From NCBI GenBank assembly GCA_034406715.1, contig CP137881.1:372001-436000 (forward strand): a stretch of 64,000 nt of DNA, given 5' to 3'. This document shows positions 32,540 through 43,677 of this stretch, piece by piece (positions within the stretch are counted from its first letter, which is position 1; each line of letters opens with the position of its first letter). The DNA is from Rhodotorula mucilaginosa. Taxonomy: Eukaryota > Basidiomycota > Microbotryomycetes > Sporidiobolales > Sporidiobolaceae. Both the position numbers and the translations under genes were made by a program. Under the pieces are notes generated by a model. That model did not search any database, was not told the DNA's origin, and saw nothing but the letters and a program-made list of their open reading frames with translations.

Positions 32540-34716
32540 CTAGACACCATCCACATCCATCGAGTCGTTGTCGGTTTTGACAACCGGTGCAACCGACTCG
32601 TGCTTCTTCGCCGGCATGCGCTGGAATTGCTGCGCCTTGCCGCCTCCGCCACCAGCGCTCGCGTCTGCCGCCTCTTCCTCCTGCTTGACCTTGTCCCTCG
32701 CCTCCTTGATGACTTTGCGACTCGCATCAAAGTACCGATTCGGATGGTCGACCGAATCTCCCCCTCCCAACCCTTCCCCCTTGGGGACACTCCCGCCCCC
32801 GGGCAATTTCGCGTGCTGCAACTCGAACACGCGCGTGCAGGCGACGTGGTAGTGGCCCGCTTTGGTCGCCGCGAGGATCTCTTTCAGGTCGGCGTTGGTC
32901 ATCTGCGAACCGACGGTCGAGTGGAGGAGGGAAGTGAGGCCGGCTTCGGAGTGGTGGCGGAACGGACAACCGTGGACTTGGCCTGCGCCGGGGACCGGAC
33001 CGGTGATGATCGTTGTACACCTGTGCGTTGCGCAGGGTGCATCAGTCGATGTCGTCTTAGATCTGGCGTCAAGATACCAGAAGCAAAACTCACGATTTCG
33101 GCGTATAGTTCTTGCGTGAACCTTCGAGTCCGAATTGGTGGCGAATGTTGTACCGGTACTCTTTGTTAAACTTGTCGTCCGTGATGGTCGAGAACGATTT
33201 CCGCCAGAACGCGAGCGCTTCTTCGACCGAGAGACCGATTCCCTATTGTTGCCTCCTTGTCATGTCAGCCCTCGAACTCTCACTACTTATTGATGAAGAC
33301 GGAGAGACGACTCGCCTTGAGGAAGAGACCGTATTGCTGTCGCCCTTCGTGCTTGAGATGCTTGCTCGTCTTGAGGGTATCTTGCAGTTGCCGCATGCAC
33401 AACGGGAAGCTCTGCACCGCCAGCTCGGGCACCATCTCGGCCGTGATGGCCTCGCCGTCGGCGCTCGTCGCAAAGTTGTAGTCGGACGTGATCCCGGCCG
33501 TGAAACCCATCGAGAGGTGGGACAGGATCGGGATCAGTCGAGTGTCTTCGTCCAACCTCGGGAGCGCTTTCGCCGTGAGCTGAGAACGGATGCGGGAACG
33601 GACGGTCAGCGGTTGAGCGACTGCAGCCACGACTGGGCAGCAAGTCCTGGCGCACCTCGAGTCCGCGCTGCAGGCGTGATGAGAACTCGGCGGCGACGAG
33701 CGAGTACTCTTGCGATTGCGGCACGTAGGCCTTTCCGCCTCGAAGGAGGACTTTTCGTTGCGCGACCAGGTCGGTGACTTTTGTCCACTCGACCTGTTTG
33801 TGAGAGAAAGAGTCAGCGGATGGATCTGGGAGCGGCAATGGGCTAGGAAAGCAGCGCACCTTGAAGAAAGATTCGTTGTGCAAGTCTTTCAGGCCAGATG
33901 CGGCCATCAGAGCGGATGTCAGGGTATTCTGCTCCTCCTTCGAGACCTGAGGTTTGAAAGTAGTGTCAGCGACACCTGCCGCGGAAGCACTGCGACCGCA
34001 GGACGATGCCTGTTCACCTTTTCCCAGCCAAAGTTGAGGCTCTCGACGAAACTTCGCCGTTCTTGCGGGTCGTCCGTCTCGAACCGAATCCGGAACAGTT
34101 CCCGTTCGGCTTTGAGGAACCGCTGTCGGAGTTCTTCCCTGTGAACGGGTCGTCGCGTCAGTCCCGGCACTCCTGCTACCGGAAAAGACAAACGACGCAC
34201 GATCGGCAAAAGGCCAAGCGGAGGATGAAATGCGAGTACTGGTCCTTCTTGCGCTCCTTGTCGACGTCGGCAGACTTGCTCGAGTCCGAGTGCAAGGGCA
34301 TGTACTGGGCGGCGCGCTTCTCGACAATGTCCTTGATCTCCTTGAATGGCCGATTCCGCGCCTGCGCCGCCTCGATGTCCGCCAGCACTGCACGTGGAGC
34401 AGGTGGTCAGTCGCTCGACCTACTACGATTCATCTCTAACGGCTAGCCTGTCTGGAGTGCCGGGAGCAAGAGAGAAAGGGGGCAAGGTCGCGGGAGACTC
34501 ACGTCGCAACCGGTCGATGGCCCAGATCTCAAACTCCTCGAGCGTGACCTCGTCCGTCGGCGGTCGCTCGTACAGGTTGAGCCGGTGCGGGTACTTGCCC
34601 GAGCGCGGTGCGAGCGAGACCTCGGCGGCGTAACCTGCAGCCGAAGTCGAAGCGAGCGGTCCTCCCGACGTCGCGTGGGAAGACCGAGAGGAGCCTTGGC
34701 CGCGTGCTGCAAACAT
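32540..34716 (-). CDS. PRI2: DNA primase large subunit Pri2/p58 (546 aa)
   Basis: Eight exons: 34503-34716, 34201-34387, 34018-34138, 33860-33946, 33656-33793, 33316-33579, 33094-33242 and 32540-33020. The introns are 115, 62, 71, 66, 76, 73 and 73 bp. The protein is the regulatory subunit of primase in the DNA polymerase alpha complex. Four cysteines at about 310 (FPLCMRQ), 388 (KSCTTII), 405 (HGCPFRH) and 448 (HVACTRVF) have the spacing of the 4Fe-4S ligands of eukaryotic p58. The N-terminal half has [22 protein letters not shown]-type landmarks. The sixth intron appears to use a GC donor (AAG|GCGAGT at 33,315). The tail is Gly/Ala/Lys-rich and low-complexity. The length fits the family. 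Confidence 0.93.
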
Positions 34717-35073
34717 GGCGCTTGGCCTCTAGCGTCGGCGCGCAGGTCTGACCTGGATTACGGAGAGAGAGAACTGGAGCGAAAAGGCGAGTCTTGATCG
34801 AAAGCGCGACCGCGACTCGACGCGTTCCTCGCGCGTCTCAGACTGCATAGCCGCGAGAAAAGCTCTACATAGACGAGGAAACGGGGGTATTGCATGCTGC
34901 GACGTGAAATGTATGGCGTTACTATCAAGACTCGAGAACCGGGGGACGCAATATGTGACAAGAGATGCGAGTTGCGAGGATGGAGCGGGAAACGCAGAAG
35001 AGGACCGGCGAGTCGTAAAAGGGAAGACTGAAGAATAGTGGGTATGGGATGTTGGTGAAGGTGACCTCCCGGA
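34717..35073. other. PRI2 promoter and chitin synthase 3' region
   Basis: A 357-bp head-to-tail spacer between two minus-strand genes. No gene is seen. Confidence 0.45.
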
Positions 35074-38000
35074 TCAGACGAGTCGGCGACCGCCAGCGCC
35101 ACCGGAACCGGAACCAGGCCAGTCGCACCCGCGCGCGGCGCGAGTCGGACTTGGCGTCATGCCTCCGCTCAACAGCGGATCCCCGCGCTGTGCTTCGGGC
35201 GAGTTGGTCAAGCTGCGCTGCCGAGTGTGGCTCCCGCCCGCGTTGGGCGAGCTGTCGATGCTGGTCGACGTGCCGGATGCGAGCGAGGCATAGTCCGGAA
35301 CGATCAGCGGCGGCGGTTGCACTCCGGTCAGGTTCTGCCGCGAGTCGCTGAACGGGTCGATGCCGTCTCCGCCGCTGTTGGTCGAAGACAGAGACGACGA
35401 CGAGTGGTTCAGAGGCAGTTCGGAAGAGGACGACGGCGCTCGGAGCATCGGCGGACCGTCAGACAGGCTCCAGCCCCGCGTCGGTGCCGGTTGGGTATAG
35501 CCGTACGCGCCGGTGTGGTTCTGTGAGCTGTAGCCGTGGCTCGACTGCGAGAGCGGGTGCAGTTGATCTGACGGCGTCGAGTAACCCGACGCGTACTTGC
35601 CGCCCGGTCCCGGCGACTGCAACGGCGACGCGTCGTCCCAACCGCCATCGAGAACATTGACGAGATCGTGCTGGTTGAGCGTGTCGTCGTCGTCCTCGAG
35701 CTCTTCGACCGAGTACAGCCCGATCGGCGGCGGCAGGTTGAGCGAAGTCGCGTCTTCGTTGTACGCGCCGATTTGAGCCCCCCAGCGGTCTTCGTCCGGT
35801 CCGCCGTACGACGACGCCGTCTCCGAGTCGGCAAACGTGCTGAGACTCGATCGGCTGTACACCTGCCGCGAGCCAAACTGCCGCTCAAACTCGCCCTTGC
35901 GCTTCTCCTCCCGCCGGACCTTGCGCAGCCGCGACTTTTCCCAGTCTTCCCAACGTCGCAGCGGTACCGCCGAAGCCGCGTTCGCCCCCGTGACGGCGCC
36001 GTGATCGTCGGCGCCTTTCGCCTCGCCCGAGACTTTGCGGGTCTCGCCCCAGGAAAAGTCGTCAAACTTGCTGAAGGCGTACAACGGCAAGACGCAGTTC
36101 CAGATCGGGAGTGCGATCAGGTAGACGAGCATCCAGCCGACGTAGACGAATTTGAGAGTCGCGAGTACGATCAAGACGGCGGGGAGACCGAGGACTCCGA
36201 CGAGGAGGATGAGCGGGATCGCGTCGCCAAACGAGCTCGGCGGCTGGATGATCGAGTTGATGATGAGGGCGTAGGTGAGGCAGATGGCGATCGGCAAGAC
36301 GACGGTGCCGATCAAGTCGACAAAGGTGACGAACTGCATCGAGAAGCAGAACGTGCCGCACAAGTTGCGGACGAGGACGAGTTCCATGAGGTTGTGGACG
36401 GTCGAGTTGATCCAGCGCCGGCGCTGAGAGAGCAGGACCCGGAACGTGTCGGGAACGACCGTGCGACACCTCGCTTGCGGGCAGAACATCATTTTGCGGT
36501 TCGGGAACGTGCGCAGGAGGATGGTCGTCAGGAACCGGTCCTCGCCGAGGAGGAGCAGGTTCTTCTGATGCAGAGTAGTGACGACGCTCTGCGAGTACTC
36601 GGCTGTGATGGTCGGCGAGACGAGGACGGGGAACCAGTCGCCGTCGTCCTCCTTGCGGGCCTTGATCCGGTACATAGAGAAGCAGCCGGGCAAGCAAGTG
36701 ACGCCGCCAAAGACCGACTCGAACGCCTTGGCTTGGTGGTGAGAGATGAAGTACCTGCAACGCACGCCGGGTGAGATTAGTACCTGCTCCACGACGTTGC
36801 AGCGACGAACCGGGTCACGTACTCGAAGACCTGAATCATCGTCACCCAGGACTGGCGCTTGTTGGCGATTCGGGTCTCTCCGCAGACGCCCATGATCAGG
36901 TTGTCGTTCTGCATCACCCGAACCAGATGTCCGAGCGACTCGGGATAACACATCGTGTCGGCGTCGACCTGTGCGGTACAAAGATAGAGGCCGAGGTTAG
37001 GAAGTTGTCTCATCAAGACGACCTCGAACGAAAGAAAGAAACGCACCATCAAGCAGCACTCGAAAAAGTCGGGCGTGACGCCCATGAGGCTCTGCGTCTT
37101 GCGGAACAAATCATAGTCGAGCGGCGACATGCGGTCGTTGTACGTGACGTGGCCGAGAAAGTTCATCAAGATCATCTGCGAGTCTCGCTTGCCTCGGTTG
37201 CCCGGCTTCGCTTCCGACGCCTCGGCGGGCGTACCGCACTTGACGACGACGACGATCGGCGTGCGGTGACCCGCGACTTGGGTATAGTGACCGGCATACA
37301 CCATCGCCTGGTTGTGGGCTTTCGAGCCGTCGGCGATGGCGATGTAGCTCATCGGTTGCGGGTCCCCGAACCGCGGATCGCGCTCAATCATGCTGACGAC
37401 CATGTCGGGCGTGCTCATCTTTTCGCCCGAGCCGGTGATCATGCCGTCACAGACGACGAAGAGGAGTTTGCGCGCGTCCGAGTACGTCGTGCCCGAGATC
37501 GAGTCGAGTGTCGTCTTGATCCCGTCGTAACCCTCCGAGTAACACGTCACGAGGCAGACCGTGAACAGTTCGGCACCGATCGCGGCCATGCTGATCATCC
37601 CGTCCGGTCCGAGCGGCGCATTAAAGTCGCTCGAGTTCGACTTTTCGTCGAGGCTGGGCGAGAGCGGGAGGGCCTTTTCCGCGTTCCGGGCCTTGCGCCC
37701 GACGATCCCAGCGCCCCCACCTTTCTTCAACCGTTGGGTCTGCTGACGCTTCAGGTGCGACTCGGTCCAAGGTGCGGCACCGGTCGTGTTGTTGACATCG
37801 ATGTTGGCACCTTCGGGGAGGACGGCCGGCGAGACGACTTTGCGTCGGAGGTTCTTCGGCTTGGCGACCATGCGATCGGCGAGGTACCACGAAAAGATGA
37901 CGGCCATGAAGAATCGAGCGAGGACGATGCCCATGATGAGCACGAGCGAGACGTAGAGGAACAAGTTGGCGACGAAGCAGCCGGGCGTGATCTTGTCGAT

Positions 38001-39322
38001 GTGACCGGCATAGTACCGCTGCGCGAGACAGTGCGTCGTCGCCTTGAGTTCGTCCGTGTTGTGAAAGATCCGCGTGCCGTCCCGACTTCCCCCGGTCGAG
38101 TTGCCGAGCAGGGTCCGGATCGCGGCGTCGACGACGTCGTCCTTGCGAGGGTTCGGGTACGCGTTGATGTACGGCGTCAGGTTGAGCACGTTGCCGTCGA
38201 GGACAAAGTAGTTGGTCAAGTTGGTGACCTGGTTCCAGTTGTAACCGACTTGACGCGTCGTGTTCCGGAGTCCGAGCGTCGACAGGTACGATTCGGTCGG
38301 GGCGCCCATCGCGCACGAGGTCGCGTTCGCTTCCGACTCGGACGTGCACAGCCCGACGGTCGCCCAGGGCTTGTCGCCAAAGTCTTTGCAGCCGGGGAAG
38401 CTCATGGCGTTGCGGTCAAACATGCCCGTCACGTCCGAACCGCCGAACGAGTTGCCGATCGAGGCGATCGCGCTCGGCGTTTTCGAGCTGACCTGCATAT
38501 TCCACCCTTCGATGCCGACGTAACCTGTTTCCCGCGTGGTACATTGGGTGTTAGCTTTCTCCACCTCATCAAACTCGGCAAGAATCGGCGCTGCGCACCT
38601 GGCTCGGTTCCTAACCGCTGGAAATAGCTCGCCGAGTTGTGCCCGGAATTCGGGCAGAGGGTCCGGTTGAGGCCCATCGTGATGAACCCGATGATGCCCA
38701 TCAAGAACGCCGAAATCTCGCACAGGGCGACTTTTTCCTTCCACGCGCGTTGCTTGATCGGGTCCGTCATGCCAAAATGCCGCAAGACGGGTCTCGGCGC
38801 CCAGAAGGTGACGACCTCGACGAAGAGGGACCAAGGTTGCCACCACGGTTCGCGCGTGACCAGCGTCGGTACGCCGTTGACGAGTTTCGTCTGGACTTTG
38901 CCGCCCTGTTTCCCTGCCGCACCGAGTCCGGCCGGGGCGATGAGCGGCGCCGGCGCGACGAACCGATCGGGTCGAGTGAGCGTCTTGCCGCGCGTGAGTG
39001 CCCGTTGCGGGCCCTGCTGCTGGCTCGCATCGGCATCGCGGACCGTCCCTCGTTGCGCGCCTCGCACTGTCGGTCGCCTCAGCACATTCCCGCTCGACGG
39101 GTTCCGCCCGACCCCTCCTCCACCGCCGCCGCCACCGGGATTTAATCGAGAAGCGCCGTTGGGCGCACCGGGTACGCCGTAGCGAGCCGTCGGGTTCGGG
39201 AGGTAAGCGGACGAAGCGGCAGTGGAAGGGTACGCGGTGGAGTGGAACGCGTTCGGATCGGCTTCGTACGTCTGCTGCGGGTCGAAGCGAGGCGCGTTCG
39301 GGTTCTGAGATGGATATGACAT
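35074..39322 (-). CDS. CHS3: Chitin synthase, class IV / Chs3-like (1,342 aa)
   Basis: Four exons: 38599-39322, 37047-38524, 36823-36968 and 35074-36754, with introns of 74, 78 and 68 bp. The protein transfers GlcNAc from UDP-GlcNAc to growing chitin at the plasma membrane. The N-terminus is disordered (Tyr/Pro/Ala-, then Gly-rich), then comes [17 protein letters not shown] and membrane segments ([43 protein letters not shown]). The region between them, with [14 protein letters not shown], fits the cytochrome-b5-like part of class IV enzymes. The catalytic core has DAD (736-738), GEDRF (853-857) and QRRRW (893-897), followed by several membrane spans. The Ser-rich C-terminal tail is long. A near-cognate splice border (VFE|YFISHH, donor GTACGT) was chosen because it restores the conserved motif. 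Confidence 0.93.
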
Positions 39323-40064
39323 GTCGATGCGACTAGGCGTCCTCTACGAGGCAAGGCGGCCGAATGCTCAACGGGGGCGAGAGTTCCGTGCCGAGTGAGA
39401 GCTGTGTCGGGCACTGCCGAGGATTACTGCGGTGATGGGGCGTTCACGCCTGCTAGCGAGGGCTGGCTATATCGTATATTTTTACGGCACCAAACGCCTG
39501 CGGGTATGCGCGTGTGTGTCAGCCCCATTGTGTCTCTTGCCGTCGGTGAGGACCGTCGCACGTACCTGCCTCTGCCGAGAGTCTGCGCGCGTACTGGGAC
39601 GCACCGACGACGTTCTCTGCACCTCCTCGTTTACTCGGTCACTGGCACCGACGCTCTGAGCGACGAGAAATCCGAAATGGTTGGAGGCGCGTGCTTCGGT
39701 TCGATCGCAAAGACGGACGCGTCGACGAGACGGCGAGTCTGAGCAAGCACGCGGGGCTGACCGGCAGCCAGAAGCGTGTCAAAAAGAGCGTGTATAGCTC
39801 ACGTGTATACTCGCAGCGCTGCGCACGGAAGCGGTGAGCAGCTCGCCCTGTGGTCACCGAGAAGACGCGCTCGCTCATTCGCCGGCCGCCTCCACCTTTT
39901 CAACCGCACGCGCCGCAGCAGCGAGTCGATCACTTTGGAACGAAAAGTCCACCGAAGCAGGGGAACAAGATCGGATCTTGTTCTGTCCCCTCACTAGTCC
40001 TCTCTTATTCTGTAGCTCTGCAAGAACTTGCGATGACAGAAAGACAAGGTGTCAAATGCAGGTC
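39323..40064. other. Spacer, chitin synthase promoter to U1 3' end
   Basis: This 742-bp region has no supported gene. The part next to 39,323 is the chitin synthase promoter. Base composition falls toward the right as the U1-U3 region begins. Confidence 0.4.
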
Positions 40065-41405
40065 TCAAGGATTGAGCAGAAAGCTCAGGGTCGAGCGCCT
40101 ATCGGGAACAGGGGGCACAGGGGTCGGTGTATGTACACCATGCTGGTCATAAGGAATGAGAACTGCTGGTGATTGAGTGGCAAACCTCGGGGATGGAAAG
40201 TAAGGATCTTCGGACTGAGGATCATTGATAAAGATCTCTTCAAACTCCTTGGGTGGCCAGTGCAAGTCAAAAGTAAGAGCAGTCTCGAAGGACCTCCTTA
40301 TCTCCTGAACCAAAAGACACCACTTGATGCGCGAGGGGGGGGGAGGTATGTCGTCCGCGGTCGCTGACCATTTGAGACTATCCAGAGGGTTCACCGGAGG
40401 CCACAACCTGCACTCTTGCTCGTCGGCTTCCAGATCAGACATATGCGTCAGCGGCAACTCAAGGTGAAATCCGTTCTCTCCAACGTACAGTACGCGAAAG
40501 TGAACTTGATATTGTCCTCCCCCGGCCCAAACCTCTTTCCGTTGTTCAGCTGCTGCATATGCTTTTGGACTTCTGCCAGAGTAAACCTGGTTCCGTTCCC
40601 CTTTTCTCGTGGCTGTTGGGTTCGGCGCGAGCGAGTGGCAAAGTTTTGGCTTCTGATGTAGCAAGGTCCTGCCACTGTCTCTGCCTGAGGCTGCAGAGAC
40701 TCGCGGAGAGCCCCTTCCAACGGGAGGCTTCCATCTGGAGCGAGGACATAGTGACATGAATCGTCGACCCGTCTTCCTCCAAGATTGATGCCCACAGGGT
40801 ACGCAACAGCGGGTAGAAATGTCTCCAGGTGCAGCTCAGGTTGCTTGCCAGTAGTCTCTGCTTGGTAGTTCAGACATTACCTTGAATGAATCTGAGAAGA
40901 AAGAGCTCGAGTGTATGGACTAACCTTGTTTGAAGACAGCTTTGACAAAAAATTTGTCGAGCCTGTAAGGGCGAGGTTGAAATCCCTCTGTACAGTTGAG
41001 GTATGTTGTGTACCCTGCAGTGGCATACACAAGTTTCATAGTGCAGAACTCGAGCAGATAGGCATAGTGCTGAATACCTCCCAGCGTCACAATCTAGAGG
41101 TGTCCAACACATCAGCTCTACATTTATAGCCTATAACAAAAGTTGCAACAAACCTGCTTCAGAGCCATTTCCATGGCGGGAGTCCATGCGGGTGCAAGTT
41201 TGCGATCAAAAATCACACTCTCCAGATTCATTTGCTGACCGTCGTGCGTCTTGATATGCGACTCTGCGGTAAAGATGAGCAAGTGATGGCGCGGCACAGC
41301 AAAGACTTGCCACTCGAGCGGTTCGCCTTGCTTGACACGTTGATTGTTAGAATTGGGCTTTTTGCGCTTATGTGGTCCTGCTGGCCGGGTTGCTGCACTT
41401 GACAT
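40065..41405 (-). CDS. Unknown-family protein U1 (375 aa, intact)
   Basis: I do not recognise this family. Four exons join in frame: 41154-41405, 40925-41093, 40494-40857 and 40065-40407, with introns of 60, 67 and 86 bp. Landmarks shared with U2-U5 are a short first block with EWQVF..HHLLIF, and LGG..HYAYLLE plus FQPRPYRLDKFFVKAV in exon 2. Exon 3 has LETFLPAVAYPVG and GKRFGPGEDNIKFTF. The last exon has CRLWPP-type and FDLHWPPKEFEEIF motifs. There is no signal peptide, membrane segment or known catalytic motif. The DNA is clearly less GC-rich than the neighbouring housekeeping genes. The upstream box at 41,499-41,512 is shared by all copies. Two intact paralogues of almost equal length (U2, U4) support a real gene. 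Confidence 0.72.
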
Positions 41406-41498
41406 GGCGAGTTTAGCACCAGGAGTGGTAGAACCAAGGATGTATATGGCAGGAAGGAAAGAGTACGGCCAGCGAGCCCGCGAGCCCGGCAGAACTTC

Positions 41499-41512
41499 CG
41501 GCTTGTCCGCGG
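41499..41512 (-). promoter_or_regulatory. U-family upstream box (U1)
   Basis: CCGCGGACAAGCCG on the coding strand, 93 bp before the U1 ATG. The identical 14-mer lies upstream of U2, U3 and U5, and a one-mismatch version upstream of U4, all in the same orientation. Confidence 0.7.
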
Positions 41513-42251
41513 ACCCGCGGTCGGGGGCCCACCGCGCACCTCTCTAGCCCGCACGAGTCTTGGCCTTCGCGCTTACTCAGCAAAAGTTATACATATACAT
41601 AGCTTGCATCACAATCGTTTGCACGCCACACTCCTTGTTGGGAAGAAGAAGAAGGACTCTATGGCGTTGAAGGAGTGAGAAGGTTGTGCAATGGAGGAGG
41701 AGAGACTGGTACTGCGGATCTCTCATTGCCGCACACTCCTGTCCGCTACGAAGCATTTTGGGACGTAGTTGTGACAGCGAGCGCGACGGAGGCGTGATGG
41801 ACGAGGGGCTTGCTGTATGCATAGTTTTGACTGTTTTGTGCCCAGCCTATAAATTCCGCTTGCTTCCCTTCCCTCTCTTTCTCTTCTCTCCTCACTTCCG
41901 ACCTTGATCTGCTCCTCCCTCTCCAAGGTAGCTAGCATTCCAGACTTGCTATCTTCACTTGCAATCCTGATCTCCTCCTCGCTCTCTACAACATGAAAGA
42001 CCCAAAACTAAAGTTTCGGGAACAAGACAGGTCCATTGGGCTCCCATGGATTGTAACCATACCCTATCACTCCTTGCTCGTACATATCTCTCAACACCTA
42101 TAACGGGATCACAATTTACCAGCTCCGCATGTCTTGCTACAAGCTACAACCCAATGCTTGAGCAGGACACCCTTTCTCGCATTGAGCTCCATGGAGGTGT
42201 GGCCTGCGCAACAGCCTTCTACACAAACCAATTGGGAAGGGAACAGCATCA
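41513..42251. other. U1-U2 spacer
   Basis: This spacer of about 740 bp holds the U1 distal upstream region and the U2 3' flank. There are only short open frames without paralogue support. Confidence 0.4.
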
Positions 42252-43582
42252 TCACCTGGTTATGTAAGTGAGATCATAGCGGGGATCACGGCACTGGTTG
42301 CTGGAAGAGGAAGGGTCATCATGAGGAGTAGGCCGATGGTGGGGGGTCGCGTTGGACGATCTGGTCAAGACTATTGGCGGAGAATTGGCAGGGGAACGAG
42401 ACACAGGGACACCACCATTGTTGATGTTGACAAAGATCTTCCCAAAGGGCGGCCCGTGTAGGTGAAAGTGGAGAATGGTCTTCAACATCAGAGCTGGCAG
42501 AGAACTGCTAGGATCTGACACATGAAGGTACCATTCAATGTCTGAAAGTGGGTTGGGCCATTGTGCTCCAGGCTGAGTACGGAGGAGACCATTTAGAGGC
42601 TCTTTGAGTGGCCACAATGTGCAGGTAAGTTCCCTATTGTTGACAGCTGCGGACCATCAAGTCTCCAGGTCAGAGTCTGACAGACCAGGATACCTAGACA
42701 ACGCACCGGGTGTGAATGTAAAGTTGAGATCATCACAGTTGGGCCCAAATTTTTTTCCCTCTTTGCTCTCCATCTGACGACGCACTGCGCGTACACTCCA
42801 GTATGTACCATTTGGCATATACCGATTGCCCTGTTTTCTGTAGGATTGAAGCTTGATGTATCGAGGGCCTGCAGCCTGCTTCACCATGGCAATGCTGCGC
42901 TCATCACCCGTTGGTTCCGACGCAAGAACGTAGGAAGCTTCAGAGCCGTGGCGAGGCGTCCCGCGGCTGTGACCAACAGGATATTCAATTGCTGGCAAGA
43001 ATGTCTCCAGGGATAGCCAGGAGTGTTGCCATTGGCTTCTGGAAAGAGAGAAAATGTTCTTGAGCTTGGTTCATCATAAGAGACAGTAATTCAGACTGAC
43101 CGTGATGCTGTACTGCTTTTATGAAGAAGCTGTGGAGCTCATAAGGACGAGGCTTAAAGCAGTTTTTGCGCTTTTGGTATGCAATCCGGCCAACAGTTGC
43201 CTCTACAAGCTGTACAGCCAAATATTGCAGTAGTTCAGCATAGCGAGCAGCACCTCCCAAAGCTTCAATCTGGGAAGAGTAACGTCAACATGTCAGCAAA
43301 CTCAAAGTCCGCCAGTTCCGCATTATAAAGTGCTCAGGGCTAGTGCACCTGCTCGAAAGCGCTCCGCATGGCAGGTCTCCATTCCTCTATGTCCTTGATG
43401 TTGCTGGGACAGAGATCCTGCTGCCCCTTCAGTGTCTGCCAGCCTGCGTCTGTTGTGAAAAGAAGGGAATCGTGGCACGGAAAACCAAGGACACGCCATT
43501 CGGGCCGATCCGCAGTGGGCGCTGGTACTTGAATAGGAGGGATGTATGCCTGCCATCTGTATTGCAGTGAGGTGTCAGACAT
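42252..43582 (-). CDS. Unknown-family protein U2 (377 aa, intact)
   Basis: Four exons: 43349-43582, 43097-43269, 42694-43038 and 42252-42633, with introns of 79, 58 and 60 bp. Family landmarks are PEWRVLGF..SLLFTT in exon 1, IEALGGAARYAELLQY and FKPRPYELHSFFIKAV in exon 2, LETFLPAIEYPVG and GKKFGPNCDDLNFTF in exon 3, and CTLWPLKEPLNG and a degenerate HLHGPP in exon 4. The second donor (GTCTGA) is weak and was chosen because it keeps the LETFLPAIEYP frame; the stronger GTCAGT four bases earlier would break it. No known function or cellular location is suggested. The C-terminal Ser/Pro/His-rich tail is not conserved. Confidence 0.65.
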
Positions 43583-43663
43583 GAGAAGCTTAATGACCAA
43601 TGGCCTGCGGTACAAGAAGTGGAAAGAACAAGACCGAAAGAACAGGCCGGCAGGTCGACCTCT

Positions 43664-43677
43664 CGGCTTGTCCGCGG
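43664..43677 (-). promoter_or_regulatory. U-family upstream box (U2)
   Basis: CCGCGGACAAGCCG on the coding strand, 81 bp before the U2 ATG; identical to the boxes of U1, U3 and U5. Confidence 0.7.

Noticed and set aside
35668-38627. Long plus-strand open frames across the chitin synthase gene
   Set aside because: Arg/Asp/Glu/Val-rich mirror frames caused by GC-rich codon use of the real gene on the other strand.
43039-43101. Frameshift in U2 between exons 2 and 3
   Set aside because: The strong-looking donor GTCAGT breaks the frame, but the GTCTGA donor four bases on restores it through the family motif, so a lesion is not needed.
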